Part shown: in pieces, positions 17,167 through 26,700 of the stretch
Numbering within the stretch: the first letter of the stretch is position 1
Layout of the letters: each line of letters begins with the position of its first letter
Assembly: GCF_011759375.1 (NCBI RefSeq)
Contig: NZ_JAARML010000010.1
Location: forward strand, 112,015-176,014
Length of the DNA stretch: 64,000 bases
Origin: Paraflavitalea devenefica
Lineage (GTDB): Bacteria > Bacteroidota > Bacteroidia > Chitinophagales > Chitinophagaceae
Direction of reading: 5' to 3'
Translations under genes and position numbers: made by a program
Notes under the pieces: generated by a model
What the model was told of the DNA's origin: nothing
Seen by the model: only the letters and a program-made list of their open reading frames with translations
Database searches by the model: none

Positions 17167-19101
17167 TCATTCTTTTATTAACTTCCGGGTGATCACCTTG
17201 TCACCCTTAATAATATTGATAAAGTACACACCTGCTGTAATACCATTCAGCTCCAGGGTATGCCGGTTGCTCTTGGCCTGCGCTTTATAAATCACTTTTC
17301 CTGTTATATCACTTAATGATACCACTGCCAACTTAAAATCGCCAGGTATCACAACAGTTACTTTCTTCTGTGCCGGATTGGGATAGGTAATGAGGTCGCT
17401 ATTTACGTCATCCGTGCTTTTTTCCGGTTGTACTTCCGCCGGTGTTGTTCCGGTACGCGCTCCAGGATTGCTGACCTGCACCAACTGCCAATGCTGGTTT
17501 TTCGTGTTGTTATAGGTCCACTGATGAATATTGGCTCCATTGGTAAGAGAAGCGCCATCCACATCCACAGATTTGCCGCTGTGTACGGGCGTTATCCGGT
17601 AGAAGCCGCCGCCTGCATTGGTAAAGGTGAATTTCTGGTTATTACCACCCGTAGATTGCCAGATATGGATATTGGCCCCGTCGGCCGTGCTGTTGCCACT
17701 TACATCGAGGTTCTTACCACTGCCCACTCCTACCAACGTATATTGATTACTGCCTGTATTGGTAAGCGTCCATTGCTGGCAGGCGCAATCATTGGCCGGC
17801 CATTGCCGTACATCGGAACCATTGGCCGTGCCATTATTGGCCACTTCCATTGACTGACCACTGTGCCGGGCAAATATTTTATAGGTGCCATTAACCGGGC
17901 CTGCGACAGGCAACGGGTCACGGGTAAAGGTTAAGGAACCAAATCCCAACTGGTCAAATCCCCCGCTATTGGGGCCATAGTTACCGCCACCACCTTCGGG
18001 GCGGTGCAAGGTGGCATACGCCGCCATACCGGGTACAGAGAGGCCCATCCTGTTTGCATAATGGTTGTACAGCATTTCCCACACCGGGCGCAGATTGCCC
18101 CTGCCGGCTTCTGCTATAACCGTCTGGGACATTTGCGCACAGTTCTGCCCCGTCCCCCAGGTATAGGTGGTATAGGGAACTGTATTGCCTATGTTGTATT
18201 GGGCTACATACTCCGCTCCTTTCATGAAGCGGTTGTTATCATAACCATACATATCATCGCCCTGGTTCCAGGCCATCTCACAAAAAGCGCCCATCAATCC
18301 CATGCCGAGCGTGGCATGCCCCTGGTCGCGACCGCTTTCCTGCCACTGACCCAGGGTGGATGAATGCAGGTACCATACCGCCTTTGTTATCGCACCATTG
18401 CCTGCCCCTGTTTTAAAATAATTAATGGCACGGTTGTACAGGTCGCGCCGGTCGCACAGTACACCAATGGCCAGGATGGAAGCCATGTTGCACAGGTCCC
18501 AGTTGGCCCAGTAATTGGTAATGCAGGCATCATTGTGGTTGGTAAGAAACTGTTCATTGAGCGGATAAAATTCATTTAGCATCATGTCTTTGAAGCGGGT
18601 AAAATCGGCAGCCGCCCATCCACTGTAGGTACGCATGATCTCTGCGGCATTGGCAAACTCATAACCATAAATGCCGGCGGCCAGGAACCGGTCGGCATTA
18701 CCGGTTACCTGTTGTAAGGTAGACGACCAGGCATTCATGATGGCGATGGACTTGTTGGCATAAGCTACATCGCCGGTGATCTTCCAGCGGAGCGCTGTTT
18801 GATAGGCAGCGGCGATATCATTGTAGAGGATGCCATAGTTCTGTCCGGTGCCGCCTCTAATTACTGTATCCTGTGGGTTAGGATTATAGGTAAGCTGTGA
18901 ACGGCTATTGGCCACCAATAGGTCCCAACTGCCTTTCCAGGGCTGGGCATTGGCATTGACCTTAACACGCATACGGGCAAAGTCGGCTTCCGTATGCAAT
19001 AAGCCGGGATGTACAAAAGGCTGGGCCGTTAATGATGTTGTGAGTGTGCAAGACAGGAGCAGCAGGATGCTGCCCATGAAATGAGTGGTAGTGAATTTCA
19101 T
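17167..19101 (-). CDS. Secreted alginate-lyase-fold protein with ricin-type lectin and T9SS tail
   Basis: Exported protein of 644 residues from ATG 19101, where the signal peptide begins (MKFTTTHFMGSILLLLS). Parts: alpha/alpha-toroid of the alginate_lyase type (about 30-385; FVHPGLLHTEADFARM, NYWANWDLCNMAS, QESGRDQGHATLG), a ricin B-like beta-trefoil of three repeats with QQWTL, NQKFTF and NQHWQL (about 400-540), and a T9SS type A sorting domain (about 570-644; YPNPAQKKVTV, GVYFINIIKGD). It should act outside the cell, the trefoil binding carbohydrate. Its catalytic domain is paralogous to that at 42058-45429. Actual substrate may be another uronate polymer. Confidence 0.85.
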   Translation of the reverse strand: MKFTTTHFMGSILLLLSCTLTTSLTAQPFVHPGLLHTEADFARMRVKVNANAQPWKGSWDLLVANSRSQLTYNPNPQDTVIRGGTGQNYGILYNDIAAAYQTALRWKITGDVAYANKSIAIMNAWSSTLQQVTGNADRFLAAGIYGYEFANAAEIMRTYSGWAAADFTRFKDMMLNEFYPLNEQFLTNHNDACITNYWANWDLCNMASILAIGVLCDRRDLYNRAINYFKTGAGNGAITKAVWYLHSSTLGQWQESGRDQGHATLGMGLMGAFCEMAWNQGDDMYGYDNNRFMKGAEYVAQYNIGNTVPYTTYTWGTGQNCAQMSQTVIAEAGRGNLRPVWEMLYNHYANRMGLSVPGMAAYATLHRPEGGGGNYGPNSGGFDQLGFGSLTFTRDPLPVAGPVNGTYKIFARHSGQSMEVANNGTANGSDVRQWPANDCACQQWTLTNTGSNQYTLVGVGSGKNLDVSGNSTADGANIHIWQSTGGNNQKFTFTNAGGGFYRITPVHSGKSVDVDGASLTNGANIHQWTYNNTKNQHWQLVQVSNPGARTGTTPAEVQPEKSTDDVNSDLITYPNPAQKKVTVVIPGDFKLAVVSLSDITGKVIYKAQAKSNRHTLELNGITAGVYFINIIKGDKVITRKLIKE

Positions 19102-19127
19102 AATGACAAGTTTAATGAGTGTATTGA

Positions 19128-19181
19128 ATAAAGGCAACGAGGTAAGGAATGTTTTTTTACGCTATGCCTCGTTGCCTTTAT
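19128..19181 (-). repeat. Perfect 15-bp inverted repeat before the lectin-lyase gene
   Basis: ATAAAGGCAACGAGG (19128-19142) is the exact reverse complement of 19167-19181, with a 24-nt loop. It lies between the orphan T9SS tail and the start at 19101, 26 bases before the ATG on the minus strand. No U tract follows in the sense direction, so it is more likely an mRNA-stability or attenuation element than a simple terminator. Confidence 0.6.
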
Positions 19182-19195
19182 GCCTGGATGCCTTC

Positions 19196-19429
19196 TTACT
19201 GCTTAATAATCTTTTTGGTATTGATGTGGATGCCGTTGCTGACCTTGATGAAATAAACACCATTGGGCAATCCCTGTAAGGAAATTTCCTGTACAGGTTT
19301 GGTCAGGGGCTGGGCCCTGAAAAACTGACCGTTGATGCCGGTTATTTCAAGCATGGCCTGCTTTGCCAGTTTGTCAACACTGATGAACAGGTTGGTGGAA
19401 GCAGGATTGGGATACATCATTATTTTCAT
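19196..19429 (-). pseudogene. Orphan T9SS sorting-domain fragment
   Basis: Open frame of 77 codons consisting only of a complete T9SS type A C-terminal domain: MYPNPASTNLFIS, ITGINGQFF, LPNGVYFIKVSNG and a basic end (TKKIIKQ). There is no signal peptide and no cargo domain, so it cannot be exported alone. In-frame codons continue for nine residues before a stop (TAA) upstream. It is most simply the 3' end of a larger secreted-enzyme gene whose body has been deleted. An intact promoter of the shared 64-bp type ends 28 bp before it. Confidence 0.55.
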
Positions 19430-19457
19430 AGCATTAGCATTGGATAGTGCTGTATTT

Positions 19458-19521
19458 TAAAAATAGCTATGGAAATGAATTTGACCGGGGGTATAAATGA
19501 CCAAAAAAGGGGGGCATTTTG
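19458..19521 (-). promoter_or_regulatory. Shared 64-bp promoter architecture, copy 2
   Basis: Read on the minus strand: CAAAATGCCCCCC, 13 bases (TTTTTTGGTCATT), TATACCC, 23 bases, TATTTTTA. Elements and spacings match the copies at 23673-23736 and 54986-55049 base for base in length. The last box differs by one base from TAnnTTTG. The CCCCC and TATACCC elements are about 22 bp apart, two helical turns, as expected for a dimeric AraC-type activator. It precedes the orphan T9SS tail and the lectin-lyase gene. Confidence 0.7.
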
Positions 19522-19543
19522 AATGGCGAGTGAAGAATGGTGA

Positions 19544-22159
19544 CTATTTTGTTTTAACGCGGATGACTGTGAATGAATAAGCTGGTAATTCCAGTTTGGA
19601 AATACCCGATACAGCTATTGTTGATTCCACGGGTGTAGCATTTTTATCAGCCGGCTGTCCCTGCAATACTGTTTTTATTGCTTCCGGACCTGCCACATCA
19701 ATACCCGCCAGGTCAAGGGAGGTATTGACGGTTACCGGCAACAGGTTCACCATTTTCACCACCAGGTCTTTGCTTTTTGTATCACGCACGATGGAATAAG
19801 CGATCCGTTTTTTTACACCATCCTGCTCATTGGACAAGCTGATGGCAGCCGGCAGGTATTGATCACCCGCATGCAGGCCATACAATTTTTGCACCTGGTA
19901 GCCCACGGTGGGTTTTACTTCCGTATTATTAAAATAGATGAGGTCGGGATTCCACTGGGTATGTCCTTCTTTGGCCAGCAAGGGAGCATAAGATGTCATG
20001 CTCACCACATCGCCATTACGCTCCAGTGCAGTGAGGTACAGCGCTTCACTCAGCGCTGTTTCCAGGTTATTAGGTCTGCCGGACAGGTGCGCAGCATATT
20101 CACCCAGGTATACTTTTGATTTGTGGCGGTCATACCTGTCATAATAATCCTGGTTGTGGATGAGCCAGCCGGGCGATACATAGTAATGCTCATCTACCAT
20201 GGGCACTTTTAGTTTATCAGCCAGTTCCCAGCCTTCTTCGTAATCTGTTCCTTCATAGAAGGGGCCTACGGTGCCAATCACGGTGATGCCGGGATATTTT
20301 GCTTTCACAGCGTTATAGATCAAGGCAAAGCGTTCTTCAAAAACATCCGTGATCAGGTCTTCATTACCTATGCCAACGTATTTCAGGTTGAACGGCTGGG
20401 GATGGCCGGCTTCTGCCCGCTTTTTACCCCAGGTAGTTTTAACATCGCCATTGGCATATTCTATAAGATCAAGTACCTCCTGTACATATTCATCCATCTG
20501 GTCCATCGGAATGCCGCCCTGCTGACCACCGCCGGTGGGACCTACCCCGGAATTCTGGCAAGGCACGCCTGCTGCCAATACCGGCAGGGGTTCGGCGCCA
20601 ATATCTTCACAATAGCGGAAGTATTCAAAATAACCCAGGCCGGCAGTCTGGTGATAGCCCCACAGGTTACGTTGGGGCTTACGGGCCTCCAACGGACCTA
20701 TGGTGTTTTTCCAGCGATAAATATTTCCCAGTCCATCACCGTGCGCCACGCATCCGCCGGGAAAGCGGATAAAACGGGGATGGATATCTGCAATGGTTTG
20801 TGCCAGGTCGGCCCGCAGGCCGTTCTCCCTGCCTTTAAAAGTCTTTTGCGGGAATAGAGAGATCATGTCGAGCAGCACACGTCCTTTGACAAGTGGTTGT
20901 AATTCGAGGCGGGCATCGGTCGCATCAGCAGTGGCCGTCAATATGGCTTTGCTTTTTTTCCAGCCTGCAGCAGAAGCTGCGATGGTTGCCTGCGCCAACA
21001 CCGTACCCTCTTTGCTGACAAGGCGTACCAATAATTTTCCTTTTCCTGCCACTTGTTTGGTAAACAGGGAAAGGTTGTATGGCGACCCTTTCTTTACAGG
21101 AATTCCATCAAACCCTGCATTCACCAAGGCTGCGCCGGGTGTCTCTATATTTAATACTGCGTAATGCGGGTTGTTGACATGAATAGGCGCCACACTGTCA
21201 ATAGTAAAGCTGGCATTATCCCCTTTCAGTGTCCAGGAATGGGTACTGTTCCAGGCTTTGTCATGTCCTTCGCGGTCGCCCGGTGCATATTCGAAATCAC
21301 GGTTCTGGATGAGTTCAGCATAAAGCCCGCCATCGGCAGCATAGTTAATGTCTTCAAAGAATACGCCCAATAACAAGTCACTAATAGGTTTTGCTTGCGC
21401 CGCCTGCACGGTAATCTTTGCTTCTACCGGTTTTAGTGCGGCAAAACGTTGTGCATCCTGTGTGCTGTTTTCGCCGTACTGAATATTCCTGTATTGTTTG
21501 ATCTCCCAGGTTTTAATCAGCTTATCCACCATTGTCCAGGGTACGCGGTGCAGTTGCCCGGTGACCTTTCCTGTGGGCAGGTTAACAGTGAGACTGCCAT
21601 CTGTATACTTTGCTGCGGGCACTTCCACAGCAGGGCTATATGTTTTAAAATCTTTGGTCGTTACCTGGTAGTATTTGCCACCGGCTTCGGTATAGGTGAT
21701 GGCATAGTGTGCCTGTTGGGCATTGTATTGTATCACCGGCTTCAGCACATTGGCGCCCGCTGCCATCAGCGGGTAGCTCTGGCGGCCCCAGTACACCAGG
21801 TCAGGAGAAGATACCTGCGCGAATAATTTATCCCTGTCATTAAGGCCCCATACACATTGCCATACGCCATTGGGACCCTGTATGAGATACGGGTTGATCA
21901 TTTTCTTTTCACTGCCCCAGCGGCTATAGTCGCTTCTTACATAGCCGTACTCATTGCCAATGAGGTGCCACTGCTGCTGGTCACGGCTCCAGGCAAAGTG
22001 CAGACCATTATGATAATTGTTTTTGGAAGTACCGTAGGAGAACAGATAAACGGAGTCGGGCTCATTGTTCCGGGCACTGTTGCCGGCAAAAGCGGCGGAG
22101 GTATGGGCAAGCCACCCACAGCATACCACAAAAGCAAAAAGGCAAGATTTCATATGCAA
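19544..22159 (-). CDS. GH51-type alpha-L-arabinofuranosidase with N-terminal propeller-like domain
   Basis: Exported protein of 871 residues: signal peptide about 1-25; a GH43-like five-blade-propeller-type domain (about 35-230, SVYLFSYGT, INPYLIQGPNGVWQCVWG) probably without catalysis; then the GH51 catalytic region (about 250-870) containing a CBM4-like sandwich (about 300-440) and the TIM barrel. The acid/base is Glu600 in KYVGIGNED and the nucleophile Glu687 in VYLGEYAAH. The enzyme should release terminal alpha-L-arabinofuranose from arabinan, arabinogalactan or pectic side chains. It follows the GH28-like gene by 95 bp on the same strand and is likely co-expressed with it. Confidence 0.88.
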   Translation of the reverse strand: MHMKSCLFAFVVCCGWLAHTSAAFAGNSARNNEPDSVYLFSYGTSKNNYHNGLHFAWSRDQQQWHLIGNEYGYVRSDYSRWGSEKKMINPYLIQGPNGVWQCVWGLNDRDKLFAQVSSPDLVYWGRQSYPLMAAGANVLKPVIQYNAQQAHYAITYTEAGGKYYQVTTKDFKTYSPAVEVPAAKYTDGSLTVNLPTGKVTGQLHRVPWTMVDKLIKTWEIKQYRNIQYGENSTQDAQRFAALKPVEAKITVQAAQAKPISDLLLGVFFEDINYAADGGLYAELIQNRDFEYAPGDREGHDKAWNSTHSWTLKGDNASFTIDSVAPIHVNNPHYAVLNIETPGAALVNAGFDGIPVKKGSPYNLSLFTKQVAGKGKLLVRLVSKEGTVLAQATIAASAAGWKKSKAILTATADATDARLELQPLVKGRVLLDMISLFPQKTFKGRENGLRADLAQTIADIHPRFIRFPGGCVAHGDGLGNIYRWKNTIGPLEARKPQRNLWGYHQTAGLGYFEYFRYCEDIGAEPLPVLAAGVPCQNSGVGPTGGGQQGGIPMDQMDEYVQEVLDLIEYANGDVKTTWGKKRAEAGHPQPFNLKYVGIGNEDLITDVFEERFALIYNAVKAKYPGITVIGTVGPFYEGTDYEEGWELADKLKVPMVDEHYYVSPGWLIHNQDYYDRYDRHKSKVYLGEYAAHLSGRPNNLETALSEALYLTALERNGDVVSMTSYAPLLAKEGHTQWNPDLIYFNNTEVKPTVGYQVQKLYGLHAGDQYLPAAISLSNEQDGVKKRIAYSIVRDTKSKDLVVKMVNLLPVTVNTSLDLAGIDVAGPEAIKTVLQGQPADKNATPVESTIAVSGISKLELPAYSFTVIRVKTK

Positions 22160-22254
22160 ACGAATTACAGAATAACCTGTTTAAATGTCAATATTACAAT
22201 TATTCTGTTAAATCACGAAACAGGATTTTGCCTGCTTTGAATAACTGAGGTATA

Positions 22255-23664
22255 TCAGTTCTTAAACAGGATGCGGCTGGCAAAGGGGCCAATCTTTATA
22301 TTGGCGGCCGCTGCATTGGTGATGAGTTTCCCATTGATAACGAGGCGCTCAAAGGTAACGCCTTCCACCGTATGGTCCTTATCCAGCCCTTTGATCAGCG
22401 GGTAGGTGGAGTTACTTCCCTTGTAGGTGATATTCTTAAAATAGATATCCCGTACGCCCCTGCCGGGGCCGGTGTTGTATTTACTGTTGTACACCACCCG
22501 TATGTTGAACAACTGGCCTTCCTCAAAATCATCTACCCGGATATCCTCAAACCGTATATTACGCACGAGGTTAAGATCACCGCAGGTAATGGCCATACAA
22601 CCTTCATAGTCCGGGTCGTCTTCATCCTGTTCCAGGATATTGATATTTCTGAACACGATATTTTCAATCGTATCGCCTTCTGCCTGGGTATTGCCATGCA
22701 GTCCTATATTGATGGGATGGGCAATATCGGCCCAGAGCGTTGAATTGGTGACGAGGTAATTACGCGCATTGCCATAAAATTTCCAGCGGTGACCATAAAT
22801 GGCAATACAATCATCGGAATTGCGCATGAATACACCGTCAATCACTACGTCGGAGCAACTCATGAGGTCGATGCCATCACTCCAGCCCTGACAACTGAAT
22901 GCTTTGATGTTACGGATGGTCAGGTGCCGGGAGGCACCCCCATAAACGGTATAATGCCGGGGATTGATAAAAGTAATGCCGTCTATCTCCACACTGTCGG
23001 ACTGTTTTACTTCTATCCCTTCAGGCGTCTGGTCAATAATGCCACGCCCCAGGATGCGTACATTCTTTACCTCGTCGCATACCAGCTTTCCCCGCAGGAT
23101 AGCGCTGCCATCGAGGTATACGGTTTTGCCGGAAGGAATGTGAAAGGCCTTCCCGGCAGTATCTTTGGGCAAATGCAAACCCGGGCCAAAATAGATAACG
23201 TTGGTATCGGCAGGAGAAGGCTTTATTTTTTCTATGGCATTGGCAAATACATGCAGGTTATGCAGCTTATCGCCATTAAATTCTACCGACAGGTTACGCG
23301 GCTGCTGCAGGGTAAAGGTGATCACATTGCCTTTTACCTGCGGCTGCACCCCATACACCTCCGGCCTTACCTTCACCGTTCTGACGTTTTCATTATTTTT
23401 TCTTACCATCACTTCCACGGTCCCGGAGAAATCAAAATGCACCATGGAAGCTTCCTGCACCTTATCAAGGTCTACTTTCACCTTGTACTCAAAGAGGTCC
23501 TGCCATTCACCGCCGGGCTTGCGTACCCGTACGGTATAATCATCGTTGTGCATGGAATAGATGACGGCCTGGGGAGCCGGATAAGTAACCAATTGTTGGG
23601 ACTGTAATGACTGGCCTGTCACCACCGCTGCCAGTAAAGCGCTTAACCATTTGCTATACTTCAT
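22255..23664 (-). CDS. GH28-like right-handed beta-helix glycosidase
   Basis: Exported protein of 469 residues: signal peptide about 1-22, an N-terminal beta-sandwich (about 25-145), then a pectin-lyase-like right-handed beta-helix. Acidic residues in the positions expected for GH28 are visible: Asp263 and Asp266 in GWSDGIDL, Asp284-Asp285 in NSDDCIAIYGH with His292. This suggests hydrolysis of a uronide or rhamnogalacturonan-type bond, although family limits between GH28 and dextranase-like helices are blurred without a search. It is the first gene after a promoter of the shared type (-7 box ends 8 bp before the ATG), so the mRNA has almost no leader. Confidence 0.75.
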   Translation of the reverse strand: MKYSKWLSALLAAVVTGQSLQSQQLVTYPAPQAVIYSMHNDDYTVRVRKPGGEWQDLFEYKVKVDLDKVQEASMVHFDFSGTVEVMVRKNNENVRTVKVRPEVYGVQPQVKGNVITFTLQQPRNLSVEFNGDKLHNLHVFANAIEKIKPSPADTNVIYFGPGLHLPKDTAGKAFHIPSGKTVYLDGSAILRGKLVCDEVKNVRILGRGIIDQTPEGIEVKQSDSVEIDGITFINPRHYTVYGGASRHLTIRNIKAFSCQGWSDGIDLMSCSDVVIDGVFMRNSDDCIAIYGHRWKFYGNARNYLVTNSTLWADIAHPINIGLHGNTQAEGDTIENIVFRNINILEQDEDDPDYEGCMAITCGDLNLVRNIRFEDIRVDDFEEGQLFNIRVVYNSKYNTGPGRGVRDIYFKNITYKGSNSTYPLIKGLDKDHTVEGVTFERLVINGKLITNAAAANIKIGPFASRILFKN

Positions 23665-23672
23665 AAGTGCCG

Positions 23673-23736
23673 CAAAAATAGAGCGGTATGGGAAAAAGGA
23701 AGCGGGTATAACAGGTACAAAAAGGGGGTGTTTTTG
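23673..23736 (-). promoter_or_regulatory. Shared 64-bp promoter architecture, copy 1
   Basis: Minus strand: CAAAAACACCCCC, 13 bases (TTTTTGTACCTGT), TATACCC (23710-23704), 23 bases, TATTTTTG (23680-23673), an exact TAnnTTTG box. It fills the gap between the HTCS stop (23738) and the GH28-like start (23664). The activator site ends just upstream of the expected -33 region, a class II-like position. The neighbouring HTCS is the natural candidate to bind it. Confidence 0.75.
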
Positions 23737-23737
23737 C

Positions 23738-26700
23738 TCATTCCGGCTTAATCACGTTCTTATTGATCTGTAGATTGTTATGGAACGGCTTCCTGAACTT
23801 CCGGATATATTCGGAAGGGTTCATGCCAAAAAGCTGGTGGAAATGCGTGCGGAAGTATTTAATGTCGTTGAAACCGGTCACGGTAGCTATTTCGGTCACA
23901 TTGTTCTCGGTATTGATCATGAGCTCGGCCGCCTTGCGCAACCGGATGAAACGGATGAAGCCCACAATAGACTGACCCGATACAGAGTTGACTTTCCGGT
24001 ACAGGCTGGAGCGGCTCATGCCCATTTCGGTGGTGAGCGTTTTAATGGAGAAGGTCTCATCATCGAGGTGGTCTTCCACGATCTTAATACATTTTTCCAG
24101 GAACTCGCGGTATTCCACCGACACCTTCTGGTCGTTTTGCTGCAGGGTGATCTCATTATAGAAATACTGCTGCAGCACGTTGCGCTTTTTCAGCAGGCTC
24201 ACTACCCGCGCCTTCAGCAATTCTTTTTCGAAGGGCTTTGTCATATAGTCATCCGCCCCGGACTCAATGCCCTGCAACCTCGTTTCTGAAGCAGTGCTGG
24301 CTGTCAGTAATATAACGGGGATATGGGATAAGGAGGGATTGTCCTTCACCTGGCGGCATAGTTCCACACCGCCCAGCTCTTCCATCGTAATATCACTGAT
24401 GATCAGGTCGGGCAGGTATTGCTGCGCCAGGGTGAGCCCTTCCCGTCCATTGGCAGCCTGCAGGATGCTGAAATCTTTGCTGAATACCTGCGACACATAT
24501 TTACGCAGGTCCTCATCATCGTCCACAATGAGGATCGTAGGCTTTTCCGTAACCAGGGCAGCCAGGTCTTTGCTTGTCTCCGGCTCACTGCTCTCTACCA
24601 CTGCCGGGGCCAGTTCTTCCAACATAGCAGGCGCCGGCTGCTCATCGCGGTAGATACCCGCCCCTTTAAAATGAGCGGCGCCCTTTTGCAGGCTCAGCAA
24701 AAAGGAAGTTCCTTCACCGGGCTTGCTTTGGTAGCTGATCTGTCCATGGTGCAGGGTGGTAAAATGCTTTACGAGGTACAGCCCGATGCCAAAACCGGTT
24801 TTGGCCGGGGCCTGACTTCCCTTCACCTGGTAAAAACGGTTGAACAGTTTATCACCCACTTCTGCCGGAATACCCTGCCCGCTATCTGTAACCTGTATTT
24901 CTACTGTATCTGTTGTTTCCCGGATGGCTAAACTGATCCTGCCATCGGGTGGTGTAAACTTGATCGCATTGGAGAGCAGGTTGAATAAAATGATCTCCAG
25001 TTTCTCGCGGTCGGCACAAAGCAGCAGCGGGTCATTGCCGCCCTCAAACCGGTAGTCAATTCTTTTGATGCGCGCCTGTTGTACAAAGCTGAAGAATACT
25101 TCCCGGCACAGGTGGGTTACGTTGAGCTCGGTCAGGTGCAGGCTATCGCTATCACTATCTGCCTTGCGAAACAGGAGCAACTGGTCTACAAGGCTTAACA
25201 GCCGCCGTGCATTCCTGTACACCATATTCAATCCCTCTTTCCGCGGTGTCTCTTTTTCTTCGTCCAGCATTTCCTTCACCGGATCAATGATGAGCGTGAG
25301 CGGTGTTCTGAACTCATGGGATACATGGGTGAAAAAAGAAAGCCGCTTTTCATTGATCTCTTTTTCCTTTTGCGCATTTAACTGCGCCTCTTTGGCCTGC
25401 AGGTGCGCCACCTTTACTTCATAGCTCAACCGGTTCTGCCGCATTTTATAGCTCACAAAAAGATAAATAGCGCCTCCTATGCAAGCTGCATAGAGGGTAT
25501 AGGCCCACCAGCTCCTGTACCAGGGAGGCAATACCGTAATACGCATGGCGATCTCCTGCGGGTTCCACTCCCCTTCTCCGTTAGTGCTTTTCACCCGGAA
25601 GGTATACGTGCCTTCATCCAGGTGCGTATAGGTAGCGGTACGGATATTGCCGGTATAGTTCCAGCCCCTGTCCCACCCTTCCATGTAATAGGCATAAGCT
25701 ATCTTAACCGGCGCAGTATATTCCAACGCGGTATACCGGAAACCAAAGACGGCCTTGCTGTAAGGAACAGTAACGGATTCAATAGCGCCGGCAGTGGCAT
25801 AGCTGATATCATCAGCCTCTTCTTCTATGGATGCATTATTGATAAAAAGATCGGTCAGTAATAAAGGCGGCATGGTATGATCGGCCGTAATATCAGCCGG
25901 ACGGAACAGGCTCAGTCCCTTAATACCTCCAAATGCCAGCTCACCCGAACGCAGGATCAATGCGCTGTTGTAATGGAACTGGTTACTCTGCAATCCATCG
26001 GCCTGGTAGTAGTTTTTGAAATGACCCTTTGCCACATCAAAAGCAGAGAGGCCATTAAACGTGCTCAGCCACAATAGTCCTCTATTGTCTTCCAGGATCG
26101 TCAGCACTACATCGCTGCACAATCCATCCTCTGTAGTATAGCGTTTAACGACTGCCTGCTTCTTCCTGTCGAACAGCAGAAGGCCTCCTCCTTCCGTACC
26201 GATCCAGCAATTGCCCATCCTGTCTTCATAGATCCTTTTTACGGAATACCCTATATTATAAAACTGGTGCTTTTTGTGTCGCGGATCGATCCTTACCAGT
26301 TGGTTCAGGTTACCACCCCACAAATTGCCTTCCCTGTCTTCGTATAAGCTAAACAGATCGGAGAGGCTGGCATCGAACAGGTCAAATTTATTAAGTGCCG
26401 GATCAAACAGGTACAGGGCACCATATTCACTGCCCTGCCGCAAAGTGGATACCCAAAGCCGGTGCTGCTTGTCTTCCTGCAATGCATACGCCACCCTATT
26501 CTCAAAATGAGTAACAGGATTGATGAGTGGATAGCGTTCAAATCGTTGAGTAGCGGGATCGAAACGGTTTACACCACTGCCAAAAGTAGTGATCCAGATA
26601 TGGCCGGCATGATCGGCCCTGATCATAGAAATGGAATTATGTGCCAGTGCAGAAGGATCACCCGGCTGGTGCCGGAATAAAAGAAAGTTGTTGTTGCTGC

